Positions 25,820 to 36,675 of a stretch of DNA of 64,000 nt are shown here, one piece after another. Numbering within the stretch: the stretch's first letter is position 1; every line of letters begins with the position of its first letter. Origin of the DNA: Kappaphycus alvarezii (taxonomy: Eukaryota > Rhodophyta > Florideophyceae > Gigartinales > Solieriaceae); contig NADL03000042.1 of the NCBI GenBank assembly GCA_002205965.3, forward strand, positions 310,001 to 374,000, written 5' to 3'. Below the pieces are notes generated by a model, which saw nothing but the letters and a program-made list of their open reading frames with translations, was not told the DNA's origin and did no database searches. The position numbers and the translations under genes are program-made.

Positions 25820-26030
25820 CAGTCATTACCGTCCGGCTCCCTCTTCTGGAACTCAAATACCCTCCTAGGGAGACTATGCCCGATTTTGGAGAAATTAGTG
25901 CCTACCTACACTTCTATAATACCCTCGGATCCCTTCCACAGTCATTACCGCTCTGTTCCTCCTTCTGGCAAGTCAATACCTTCCTAGGTATACTATGCCC
26001 TATTTTGGCGAAACTGACGTCTCCTATTAC
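25820..26030. repeat. Diverged direct duplication, period 119 bp
   Basis: CAGTCATTACCG begins at 25820 and again at 25939. The next 80-90 bases stay alignable, including CTCCCTCTTCTGG against TTCCTCCTTCTGG and ACTATGCCCGATTTTGG against ACTATGCCCTATTTTGG. One copy lies inside and one just beyond the 3' end of the chromovirus polyprotein. Confidence 0.8.
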
Positions 26031-26426
26031 CCCCTCATTAGCGCGGCGACTCCGTCGGCGCCAGTACTGTCGTACCTTGTTTTCGGGCAATCCTTCTGCG
26101 GGCTCGAAGGTATCCTCCGACGGACTGTATCCAAACCAGCGGACTCGATACTCGATACCGGTCGGTGTCTCACGATGCTCTGCAATTCTTTCCACGACAA
26201 ATTCCTCATCGTCCGTGTCCGAAGGTAGCAACGACGGTTCCGTTTGCGGTGATAAAAAAGCGATAGAAGTAGGGCTAACCGACTCTGAAGTCTGAACTGT
26301 ATCCAGTTCGGTAGAACTTGAAACGGTTAGGCGACCGCTCGGGACTTTATTTACTCGATCGATACTGATCGGTAGCAGTAAACCATCCTGTTCAATATAA
26401 AAGACCGATTCGGTAACAGAATTCAC
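25914..26426 (-). pseudogene. Chromodomain at the end of Gypsy pol
   Basis: The translation has EFVVERIAEHRETPTGIEYR then VRWFGYSPSEDTFEPAEGLP, a near-textbook chromodomain (Y-x-V-x-W-x-GY-x3-DDTWEP). In chromoviruses this domain sits after the integrase and guides insertion to marked chromatin. An acidic Ser/Thr-rich linker precedes it. Confidence 0.9.
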
Positions 26427-26539
26427 TTCGTAGGCACATTTTGTTCGAAGTAAAAGCTTTTTACGTCCCTCATTGAGTCCTGTTTCGTCATCCTCCGTTT
26501 CTCCCGTAAGTGGATCCCGTTCGGCTCGTTCTGTAGGGC

Positions 26540-27010
26540 GTAAAGCTCTTGGGCCGATGAATAAAAACTTGATTCCCAGACCGTAGAACCGGCCGGAACC
26601 TTACTTTACCGGTGGAAATTCTCTTTGGCTTTTTCCTTTGCAGCAGTCATCTTCGCATTTGCTTTTTGTAAAGCATAGCGAAGTCGGCGCATCGTAGCTC
26701 GTTTTAACTGTACAGGCGTCAACCGTTCGTCCGTCGCAAAATCCAAAACTCGTTCAATTGCTCCTGTAACGGTCAAACTCGGCGGGTGTCTGGTCAGGAC
26801 TAGATCAAAAGGAGTAGTTCCCGTAACTCGGTGCACTTGCAAGTTGTACGCCTAGGTTAAAGGCTGCAAATAAAGGTCCCAATCATTTTGATGTTCTTCC
26901 ACGTAGTGACGGAGGCGTTGCACTGTAATCTCGTTAAACCGCTCGGCCTGTGTATTTGTTTGGGGATGGTAGGCCGTGGTTAAAAAATGACGGGAACCCA
27001 ACATGCTGCA
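26540..27010 (-). pseudogene. Gypsy integrase, C-terminal half of the core
   Basis: On the minus strand the region near 26840-26990 carries a YHPQTNTQAERFNE-type signature, the classic end of the Gypsy integrase core. The frame at 26606-26842 follows with VTGTTPFDLVLTRHPP, the usual downstream TPF motif. Confidence 0.8.
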
Positions 27011-27049
27011 TGCTGCGCAATAACAAAGCATGGGACCTCGTAGTCAATC

Positions 27050-27545
27050 TCTGTATCATCTTCACCTTCCGTTCGGATCCTTGATACACCATCAGCGAGT
27101 TGATGTTTTATACCAGGACGGTATTCCACATCATATTCGTACTCAGCTAAACGTAGAAGCCATCTTGCTAACCGCCCTGATGCATCCGCTAGATTTAAAA
27201 TCCAGCGTAATGCGTTGTGATCCGTTCGGAGAGTAAACTTGTCACCATAAAGGTACGTACGTAGGGTAAGGATTCCTCAGACAACTGCAAGGCATTCATT
27301 CTCAGTCGTAGAATAGTTTTGTTCCGCACTGGTCAAACTTGTACTCCAGTATCCAATTGGTTGTTTATATCCGTTCGGTTGTTCTTGCAAAGAGTGCATC
27401 CGACTTGGTACTCACAGGCATCTGTCTCCAGCGTGTAGCGATACCTGTGACGGGGTAGTGCTAGAAATGGAGGTGAAAATAGCTTCTCTTTCAATTCAAT
27501 AAAAGAAGTGTATTCCTCATCGTTGAGTATACCGAACTCATGCGG
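27050..27545 (-). pseudogene. Gypsy RNase H region
   Basis: This lies between the reverse transcriptase and integrase. Minus-strand pieces resemble the Gypsy RNase H pattern with a TDAC-type start, as expected from the element order. It is more decayed than the domains on either side, so only the region is given. Confidence 0.55.
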
Positions 27546-28301
27546 TCATTCTTTTCCCGTCTTCTTATTCAACGGGGCGGTGATCTTTGCGAAATACTTA
27601 ATGAACCCTCGGTAAACATTGCACATTCCCAAAAAGGATCTCAGCTCTGTCTGGTTAGTGGGTGGTAGTGACTTCTTAATAGAATCGCAATTTTTGTTGT
27701 CCACCAGCAATTGGCCCGACCGGATGATGTGACCTAAATAGTTGACCTCCTCGTCGAAGAAGGAGCACTTTGACAACCTTAAAGTTACACCGGCTGCTCG
27801 AAGTAAATTCAGCACTTCCCGAACGTGTTGGAACTGCTCCGCTACGGTATAGAATATATTATCACGTCATACAGGTACAAAAGCGCGTATTTCATTTGAC
27901 CCTAGACAGTATAATATCGACCGCTCGTTGGAACGTTGCGGGTGCATTCTTCAAACCGAACGGCATCCAAAAAAACGGTAGAGACCATGATGGCTGGAGA
28001 ACCTAGCTTTGTCCCTATCCACCTCGGTGATCTCGACCTGCCAGTAGCCTCTGTTGCAGTCCAGCGTTGTAAAGATAGTCACTTCTCCTAACGAGTCAAT
28101 AAACTCATCCATCCGGGGAATTGGATAGGAACCTCGTACGGTAATTACATTGAGCCTTCTGTAGTTCACGCAAAAGCGTAACGTGCCGTCCTTCTTGGGA
28201 GCAAAAACGACCGCACTAGCCCATTCACTGTGCGAGGGTTCAATTACCTCTGCTGCCAGCATACTGTCGATTTCCTTGTTTTCAAATTCTCTTCCTTTCA
28301 A
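27546..28301 (-). pseudogene. Gypsy reverse transcriptase
   Basis: The piece at 27951-28301 has SEWASAVVFAPKKDGTLRFC and VNYRRLNVITVRGSYPIPRM, the palm and fingers motifs of Gypsy reverse transcriptase. The piece at 27546-27815 has LRLSKCSFFDEEVNYLGHII and LRSFLGMCNVYRGFIKYFA, the thumb and connection motifs. The active-site region lies between them. Confidence 0.9.
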
Positions 28302-28727
28302 TCCGGCTCGGTGCTGCCGATAGACCGGACTGGAACCAGGATTTAATATGATGCGTTTTTAGCCACCGAAATGTTTCTGAGACGGCCATTCCACATGTCA
28401 GATAAATCCTCTAACATGTTGAAGACATCATTTCTTATCTTCTCATCTTTTAGACCGATACGGACTTGATCATGCCAGTCTGGTGGTAAATCATCTTTAC
28501 CAATTTCCTTGTTAGAATCGTGGTAGTTTTTTATAAACTTCCAGTTCGGGACAGTCTTTTCAAAAATTCAATCTCCTGTCAGAACGGAAGAGACTGCGGT
28601 TGAAGCGGGTTCCGTACCACCCTCCTTAAGGCTAGACGGCCTCCGGGCGTCACTGAAGGTAACTGACAGGATCCGAGACGGGCTGGAAGAGCGAGACCAA
28701 TGACCGTGCCGGCGGGAAGATACACAG

Positions 28728-29392
28728 TTATCGCAGAAAAATTACTAAGACCGTAAATGGTTTGTGCGGACGAATGTCCATAACCCCATTTTCCATTAAG
28801 GCGAGATGCTTGAGTAAAGGGCGAGGGTTATTCTGTAAAGAATAAACCGACGGTCGTTTATTGTATAGAAAACAGGTAGAGTGATGCATGTGGGCTGTTG
28901 TTACAGCGGAAGTAAGTCGAACCTTCCGTGAAGGAGTGTGGTACGAAAGGGACTGAACAGAAGAACGGGAGGGATGGCTTGACCCTGACTTGGATGAAGT
29001 TCTGTCCGTTATGGTTATCGGTGGTCCATAATGGAAAACAACTTTCCGAGCGGTTGGTAGAATAGCACGAACATGCTTATCTATAAAAGTAGTACCAAGT
29101 ATGGCATCGACGGCTAAGTTGGCAACCACCAGAAATTGAACCCTTGTTTTAAATTCACCGAGTCGTACATTCAACAAGATAGTACCTAAACACCGTATGG
29201 GTTTTTGGAAGCGTCCAACAAAGAAGGCGTTGACACAGGGCGGATTGAGGATTTCCATGCATTGTGGAGCATCCTTAAAGTGATAAAATTACGGCCGGCG
29301 CCAGTATCCAATACAGTATTCGTGGGTATCATCAGCGAAGACTTTCGTCCGACGGTCATCGAAACCTTATAATTTCTTTCTTGAATAGGCAT
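28728..29392 (-). pseudogene. Gypsy aspartic protease region
   Basis: The translation contains TNTVLDTGAGRNFI, the catalytic DTGA motif, then after a gap QFLVVANLAVDAILGTTFID, the usual hydrophobic ILG loop of retroviral-type proteases. It sits between Gag and reverse transcriptase. Confidence 0.8.
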
Positions 29393-29791
29393 ATGGGATC
29401 ACCGGAATCGGAGAGAAATACAGAACAGTATCATCCAAAGGGGGAAAAACCAGCCCGGTCTTTGCCCACGGAGGCTTTGGGAATTCCAAAGCGGAAACGA
29501 CGGCGTCTCTGCGCGTTTCCATAGTCGTTTTCCGTTTCTTTTCCTTCGACCTGACCTGGTATGGGAGAAGTGTCCCCATACTGGGTCTCAACGATATTCA
29601 CGGAACTTGTTTGTCCGGACGGAGTGCTACCTCGAGCGAAAGTTCACGACGTCCGAATAGGCTACAGCAATTACTTCATCGGTCGCGGAAGTCCGCAACA
29701 GGAATTGGACTACTTCCTTGTAGCTCCTTAACAGCTCTAGCCATAGAACCGCAGGTCATTCTTGTTTGCACGAGCAATTCTGCCTGTCCAG

Positions 29792-31044
29792 TCAAATAAA
29801 ACTGAAAGCACCAAATCGCGGCCGGCTCGGGAACTCTATTAATATTAAAAGCGTTCTAAACTTCGAGAGGAAGTTCAAAACCGCTATTGGGTCATGTACA
29901 GAGAAGGCGTGAGACTTCATCTGAACATCAAATTTCTTGCAAAACTTGGTCATACTCCTCGATAGATCTGAATAATCCGCCGTTCGGAGTCTCAATGGAT
30001 AACTTTGAAAGTCCACCGCCTTGGTGAACAACTTGTTCAGCAATTTAAGCAACTTGATAGTGCGCTTATCCTTCTTTTTCCGGCGAAGTTCGCTGTACGA
30101 ATCGGATAAGGACGAGCTAGACGGGCTAGAAGATTCCGACTCGGTCGACGATTCGTTACTTGTGTCATGGGGACGTTTCTTGCGTGATCGCTTCTTATCC
30201 TGCTTCCGCGAAAGACGGCTTCGGCTCTTCTTCCTGCGTTTTCCAGAACTTTCAGCATCCTAATCGGAGCTTGAATCGGAATCTGACCGACGGTGTTTCG
30301 AACTGCGCTTCAACTTGTGTTTTTCTTACCGCCACGGGAAAGAGAGCGATCATCATCACGCTCACTGCGTCCGCTATGGGCTGCATGGGAACTTGACTCC
30401 TCGTCATCAGAGTCTCGCTCTCCGACCAATTTAACCGAAAGGGACGGTTTCACATCAATGGGTGTCGCCATCTCCTCTCGTGGGTGACGTACTTTTCTGG
30501 TTTCGGTCATTAAAACTTGAGGTTGCCCGGACGGGCCTGGTAAACTCCTATCGATATGTCCTACCGTGCGACCGCTCAATGTATTCTTGTCCGGTTCGGT
30601 TTCCCCAGCACCTTCGAGTAGTTCGTCAACTGGCATGTTGACGAAGCGATTCATCAGTGCTGTCGTTTCCTCCCGAAGGTATGCCATGACCAACGGTTCT
30701 GCCGACTCGGCCATGATGTCGTAAACCCTCGGGGAGACTTCTGTCTCCAGCACCGAATGTACATGTTCCTTCACCGCTTGTGCCACCATACCTTGTACCT
30801 CGTCTTGCAGTTCCGACCGGATTTTCTTCTCCATATCCAGCTTCATCTTCTCAACTTCCGTACGGATTTGCCAACCGGCGATGTCCATTACGCGAGGGAC
30901 CACCTCACTGTTGATCAGTGGGCCCTCTCCAGCTTCACTGGCGGGGTAGCAAATAAAGAAATATGGGTAGAGGTACTCGGCACTCCAGAATTGGACAAGC
31001 CGGTTCGCGATTCCTATCGTGCAAAAACCGTTCCGGTTCCTCAA
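29792..31044 (-). pseudogene. Gypsy Gag region
   Basis: The right-hand piece (30310-31044) is largely helical and charged (KMKLDMEKKIRSELQDEV) and ends in a Ser/Asp/Arg-rich tail. The left-hand piece (29792-30052) resembles the Gag capsid core (DPIAVLNFLSKFRTLL). Position before the protease supports Gag. A zinc knuckle was not identified. Confidence 0.6.
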
Positions 31045-31687
31045 AGAGATTCATCAACGCGTAGGGAGCACTGCACGTGCTGTGGGAAGACTGGGGCCTT
31101 CCGGACGTTCAACAGGCGTAGAAATATTGGGACTTCGGTATCTTTCTTGAAAGTACCGAACGGGAAAAGTTGTGATTTTCGACTCAACCGTCTCTTATCT
31201 TCCGACGGCGTCTCTTCTCGATACCTAGAACCGAATGGGAAAAACCAAACAGCTTCTAGGTCGGGAGACCAATTGAGGTATTACCGTAAGGGTTCCTTCT
31301 TGTTACTTTCCAGATGTCTCCGGTCGGTAAAGCGAGGATCTCAATAGCTCGGTAGAACGTTGCAGGTAGAGGTCTTCTACCTGCGAGGGACCACCGAACC
31401 GACAGATAAGGGAAACTCAAGGAAGAGGCTGGCTCACTCTCGGGACAAGCTTGCCGGACCGTGGTCAAGGGAGATACGCGGTGTCGACGACGGCGCGATA
31501 GAAGCCAAAAGGGATAAACCGCACGGAATAAACCGTAAAAGGAAAAGGGTAATAGTAAAGTTGACGGGTACTCCAAGAGGTGAAGGGTGCTTGCCCTTTA
31601 CTTGACGGGCACCGAGACGGAGATTGCAGTTAAACATTCGCTAAGTCCGCCCAGAGTCCGATTGGTCCCGCCCCAGACCCTAATGAT

Positions 31688-31706
31688 CCGTGGCACAGGG
31701 GTACCA
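31688..31706 (-). other. Possible primer-binding site of the chromovirus
   Basis: On the element's sense strand the sequence TGGTACCCCTGTGCCACGG begins with TGG, the complement of a tRNA CCA end, and lies about 650 bp upstream of Gag. The base-pairing tRNA is not identified, and the flank does not end in the usual CA, so this is weak. Confidence 0.25.
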
Positions 31707-31715
31707 ATTTCTTAT

Positions 31716-33250
31716 TAAAATAATACGCATTACACTAAACCCTTACTGTACCCTAACAACAGGACTGTAAAGACCGTTCGGGTTCTTCACCCAGGTGCAC
31801 TGTACAGTACAGCCATGCGCTCGCCATGTGTATTGCCATGCGGATCACTCCGACCATATCCGGCGGGTAAATCTGTCCTTTCACTTTCCTTCAAATATCC
31901 GCGGGTTGAGCACCGAATGGAGCCACTTTTACCACTACACACAAAGGAGTTACCAGTGTCTTTAATGATCAGTAAGATACGTTTTTGTCCACGAATGATT
32001 TCATATCTAAAGTAAAGTCGCAGTTCCCTGTTGAACGCCTCGTTCCCATGGGTCAAAGATATCTTTCGACAGGGTGCGTGACGTCCTGTCCGCAGGCGTT
32101 CTCCGCAGACGTCACTCACTTTGTCTATCGTAGAGCTCGATGTTTCTGTTAGGATCCGGTCTAGTCGACATACATCCTTTAATTGATCGGCCGAGGCCTG
32201 TGTCAACCTGTGAATGCGTTTGGCAAAAGCCCTCGTTTTCATCTTGATCTCTCCAGGAGCTTTACCGACGTAAGATCTTTGATTTAACCCTGCAGTCCTG
32301 ATATGAGCCTTCTCCGCATTCGAGGAATTTGTGGATCATCATTAGTGGCTGCTATGTACAACTCAAAAGTCCGCGCTAGGTATCATTTCATCTCTGAAAG
32401 TTAATGAATGATGGGTCAGACACGCAATTTTTAAAGGAGTATTTACCGGCATCTATGTAGTGCAATTGGCACACGTACTGTACTGCCATCGGCAGAGCTA
32501 ATTTTGTGATCTTTTTTTGATCTGGTTCACTGCTAACCAGCAGGCACTGTACTGTAGAAAATTGCATTTACTGTACTGTACAGTACAGTAAAGGCAATTT
32601 TCTTTTGTCGCCCACTATTAGTTTTGGTACTGTATCCTCACCCGATGGGGCTTGAGGGCTTGCAATCTGGACCACTCAGCCCCAAATGGGACCTGATATT
32701 TTCGCAAGTGAAAGGCACCTATTGGGCCAAGTGTCGACTTTACTTATCTCTAACTTGGATCCCCCTAACTTGGCTGACACTAACCTCACTCACCCCGCCT
32801 TCCTAGATAACCCTAACCTAGTTAACTAGTATTTATACCTACCTAGCCACTAGGGCCCAGATTAAGGAGCTACCCCGGTGTTGTCTCTGAACATGACTCC
32901 CAACTTCCTCCTTTGCAGAAACCTCGCCTACGGCAAGTTTGGCTATAGCCACGTTTATCCGCCCGGGTCTCCCTTTCTATTCCCCCCTTTCTATCCAACA
33001 TTATACTACCCCTTTTATTGTTTTTTTGTGATATTTACTCACACTTGGCGCCCCGGACTCCGGCGTCTATATACAAATAGGAACTTCGAGGTTGTCGTTG
33101 GTGACAACATCCTTATCTCCAAAAGAGATATTCAGCACCGCTGACCCCACACTACATCTTCTTTGTCCAATATTACACCCCTGGTGTATATACTGTTCTT
33201 GTGAATCGTCCCAAACCATGTTTGTAGCATTCTGCGGATCACGGCCCGGT
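31716..33250. other. Spacer, possibly LTR or leader sequence
   Basis: No protein domain is seen. This stretch could hold the 5' LTR of the chromovirus or the 3' part of the Gag-protease fragment to the right, but no terminal repeat pair was found. TACTGTACAG-type motifs occur near 31797 and densely at 32523-32592. Confidence 0.35.
32523..32592. repeat. Cluster of TACTGTACAG-type motifs
   Basis: Repeated CTGTACTGT and GTACAGTACAGTA words form overlapping palindromes around 32545-32592. The same motif recurs in other parts of the window. Confidence 0.7.
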
Positions 33251-33251
33251 C

Positions 33252-34600
33252 TTACAACCCGGAGGACAAGTATACAGTCCAGCCGTCCAAGGAATTACCC
33301 CGCTCTTCCAACTCCATTTCTCCTCGCCATCGGCGAGCTGTGCTACTGCATCGCAGGGTTCTTAAAGAGAAAAAGGGACAGCAAACACCCTGTGGGTCTT
33401 CGTGTGTGTGTGTGTCTGGTTTCTCATTGTCTGACGGTGTTCCGTTCTTAGACGAGAAGAACTGCGCACCGCGCATTGCACTACAATCTAGCCCCACGAT
33501 AATGGCAGAGTCACCAGGAAGGAGATCGAATACAAGATGACAAGGGTTGTCCTCAATGTCAAATACCGTCAATTCCCACACACCGATAATGGAGCGTAGT
33601 TCTAGTCCCTTTTCACTGCATCCGTGTGTTTTATCTTCTTTTCTTGGCTTAGCGGTCAGATCAACCTCAAGAAATTCACATAACATTGAATCATTGTTGA
33701 TTACTGCAGTTGAACGAGGCGAACCTGTATCGCGTATGGGTATGGGTCCCTCATCCGAGACTGATCAATTCTGAAAGAAACCCGCATATCCTTCTGACTC
33801 ATCTTAGCTTGGCTCCTCGTTACCTTCCTGTTTCTTCAAGCGAGCTTTCTTATGGTGCACTTGCTTTTCCGTTTTGCCCTTCTTACTAAATTTCTTACGG
33901 CCGTTCGAGTATTTGCCATACAGAGGGCAGACACAATCACGCACATAATGGCCGACCTTCCCACAAACGGCACATCTAGATTTCCTCCTGTTTTTTTAAA
34001 TTTCTTCCTTTATATCCCTTTGTGGACCATTCACACCTATGAGGTTGTTTCCGGTCCTTGAAAGGTCTATGTTAGGTGCCAGATTGGCAACTGCTTCCTC
34101 CACCTCATATTCGTAGGAAAATCGATAGCGCATCCAGAAAAAAATTACGGCGTGCAGTCTCATCTGGATTCCTAATAACAATACGCGATATGATGTTATT
34201 GAAACAGTTTATCGAAGCCTTCAATTCTTCATTTGCCTTATTCATTGCAAATTCAAGCATTTCCAGAGTTACTTCTTGTGATGTCCCTACCACTTGTTGT
34301 GAACGAACTTCCACGGACTTCAGGGCTGAGCTTAAATCAGATTCTGTCGCCATCCCAGTAGCTTCATGGTTCGACTCAGCTGTTTCCGACTTGTTCACCA
34401 ATATCGTAAGCATAGTATAGTAAATTTAATTATGGAGCGAAGCGTTGTCGAGGAGAACCAAGGCAAAGTGTTTTTGGATGCCGCCCCTGCCCGCCTGGCG
34501 GCCCTTGACCACTTGCGGCAACGAATTTCGTCGACCATATTGTCTACCTTTGCAACATCGATCCTAGCGCGTACTCCCAAGCTGGGCAGCGACAAACTTC
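33252..34600 (-). mobile_element. Gag-protease fragment of a second LTR element
   Basis: Right to left: a Gag-like helical region (34600 to about 34105), an intact CCHC zinc knuckle (CAVCGKVGHYVRDC, 33933-33972) followed by a Lys-rich tail, then a protease-like stretch at 33252-33686 with HLVFDLLPGDSAIIVGLDC. Reverse transcriptase and integrase are missing. It differs from the chromovirus Gag and protease, so it is a separate, truncated element, perhaps cut by another insertion. A few breaks are present. Confidence 0.6.
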
Positions 34601-34815
34601 AACTATCATAGCTTACACTGTCAGCTAGGCTTGTGGTCCTCTTATAATACATGCAGTAAAAGATGATTATACGTACATTATATAGATATTCTCGGTCCCC
34701 ACTTAACATTTTCACATTAACAGGTCACCTTTACCCCCTAAATGCTTTACAGTTTTGTGTAAATTATGAGCAGACTCCCAAGTACATAATGAATGCATTA
34801 AACTTCTGACTACAG

Positions 34816-35540
34816 GCCCTTGTTGCCACACCCACCAACATCCAAACTCAACTTAATATGGTGCAGCTCGAGGCCTGGGCCAAGACGTTCTGGCAAGACG
34901 ATGAATGGTCAGCCTCCCCCAACCCGGATCGACACAGTGCCGACGAGAACAGGCACCGGATCCGTGGCCTTGTCTTCCGACACAGCCCCGCCGCTGCCTT
35001 CCTCTTCGCCCACCCTACCGATGCTACCAATGTGTCACGAGCCCACTGGACCGTCATGCTATCCCGTCACCTCGGATTGCCGGTCTACACTGACTCACTC
35101 CCGATATCATTTCAGCATTGCAAGCGAAGCATGGAACCCGGTGGCAATCACGCGGCCGACCTCTGACCTGCAGGGTTTGGCCACACACACCGTTACAACG
35201 CCCTCCGCAACGCGCTCGCGTACCATGTCTTCCGAGCCCCGGCCTCGACTGTCAGTACGAAGTGCCTCTCCTCGTATCTGTCACAGAGCTCCGGCCCGCG
35301 GACATCCTAGTTCACCCCCCCCGCCGATCCGAGCGACGAGAAACGGCCTTTCGCGTGTGACATCACCGTCGTCCCCCGTTCAGAGCCGCCGTCCACATCA
35401 AGGCCACCTCGGCCGCTGGCGGTGCTGCCATATTGGCGCACCGTGACAGGGTACAGGGCCTGGAACGCAAGCTGTTGCTCCGCCCAAATGCACCGTCCGA
35501 CACCACGACCCATGCACCGAACTTCACGTTTTAACCGATT
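34816..35540 (+). mobile_element. LINE-type fragment: C-terminal zinc/nuclease-like region of a reverse-transcriptase protein (copy 1)
   Basis: Non-LTR reverse-transcriptase proteins of one widespread type end in a stretch of the form LxLRLGLP...C...GDHxxxC...RHNxLRDxL...RPADI...DVTVVxPL. Here 34858-35166 gives RAHWTVMLSRHLGLPVYTDS. A nearby frame gives FGHTHRYNALRNALAYHVF, and 35118-35360 gives LRPADILVH followed, in a shifted frame, by CDITVV. These match the zinc and PD-(D/E)xK-like motifs in order. The frame shifts at least twice and the reverse transcriptase itself is absent, consistent with 5' truncation. Assignment rests on recalled motif order. Confidence 0.6.
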
Positions 35541-36029
35541 TTGTTTTATTCTCTCGGTGCGTCTACCCCACAAACTATTGTACTACTTGAGTAGTTAACC
35601 CGCGAATAGCGCGGAAGTATAGTACGACTGCAGGCGTGATACGCCGGCGTGTGTATCAGCGCCATAGTTGCATCATGTGGTCGTCTATCGCTATGGCTAT
35701 CTGCTCGCGCATGCCGCTTCGCATTACCGAAGTGGACCATCCGGTTAGTTCCTAAACTTTTAGTCGGATCGTGCAGTGGGCACTGTACAAACTATTTGAT
35801 GTAAACTTTTTCGTTTCGACAACTGTGGGTAGAACGTATTTACGTCTGACACTTGTTGATTTTGTTGATTAGTTGAGGTTTGTTTGATGAGTTGATTGAT
35901 TGAGTAGAGATGATGGCTAGTCTACCAGAGATAGCTATCTTAAATAATAATTTGTACACAACTCTTCTACAAAAGCTTAGTCAAGCTATGACTACGGAAT
36001 ATGCAATCGGGTATTGCAGCAAAATATGT

Positions 36030-36525
36030 GTAACCAGAGTTGGCCCATTATGCGGTACTGCGGATAGGTCCGAGTCATGGTTTGGCCTTCGGCGCAACAG
36101 TCGGGAGCCGGTAGGATGGACAACGACTGTTGGTTATCAGCAGTCGTGCATCTATGTTAGGTAGAGTCGGCCCAGTGTAGTATACACTAAATAGGTCCGA
36201 GCTATGATTCGCCTTCGGAGCAACAGTAGGGACCGGTAGGATAGGCAACTGCTGTTGTCTATCGTGTGTTGCGTGCCTACGATAGGTAGAGCCGGCCCAG
36301 TGGTGCATGAACTGGATAGGCCCGACTTTGTACTGCTTCAAAACAACAGTTGCGAGCCAGTGGATAAATACCGACGGTTGCTTTCCAATTGTTGCCCCCT
36401 ATAAATGGAATAGAGCAGGCCCAGTATAGGATACCATAGAAAGGGAAAGTTATGGTATCCGACTTCGAAGAAACAGCTGGAAGACGGTAAGAAATATAAC
36501 GACTACTGGTTGGCGCGAGTCATTT
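36030..36525. repeat. Minisatellite, about 121-127 bp unit, roughly four copies
   Basis: Units start near 36064, 36191, 36316 and 36437, each with ATAGGTCCGAG-like starts, a CAACAGT word, GAGCCGGTAGGAT-like centre and GGCCCAGT-like end. A partial unit ends just before 36064. The first unit contains an exact inverted repeat, CAACAGTCG at 36095-36103 and CGACTGTTG at 36124-36132. The other units keep weaker versions. Copies are diverged, so the array is old. Confidence 0.85.
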
Positions 36526-36569
36526 CTCCACAACAACTGAGGGTTGTACAAATTGTATATTTTGTAATA

Positions 36570-36675
36570 TATAGTACTGTACAGTACATACTTACTGTAA
36601 TGTACTCTACTGTACTGTATATTTTTGTACGTAATGTACAGTATACTGGACAGTATGTACAGTACATACATACAC
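36570..36675. repeat. Cluster of TACTGTACAG-type motifs
   Basis: GTACTGTACAGTACATAC, TGTACTCTACTGTACTGTA and CAGTATGTACAGTACATAC lie within 106 bp just right of the minisatellite. Many words are self-complementary and could fold back. Confidence 0.75.

Larger units (their letters stand above)
25820..31715 (-). mobile_element. Ty3/Gypsy chromovirus, broken
   Basis: Reading right to left: possible primer site near 31688-31706, Gag (about 31044 to 29792), aspartic protease (29392-28728), reverse transcriptase (about 28300-27546), RNase H (about 27500-27050), integrase (about 27000-26540) and a chromodomain (about 26250-26075). The order Gag-PR-RT-RH-IN-chromodomain defines a chromovirus. The copy has many breaks, around a dozen. 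I could not find a matching pair of LTRs, so the ends are approximate. All parts are still readable, which suggests moderate age. Confidence 0.85.

Noticed and set aside
30757-31347. Plus-strand ORF of 196 codons
   Set aside because: It overlaps the chromovirus Gag on the other strand and has no recognisable features of its own.
34820-35446. Plus-strand Pro/Ser/Arg-rich ORF of 208 codons
   Set aside because: It is a shifted frame over the LINE-type fragment, whose motifs lie in the neighbouring frames.
36030-36525. CRISPR-like array
   Set aside because: Units are about 125 bp, diverged throughout and without a constant-repeat and variable-spacer pattern; the setting is eukaryotic.
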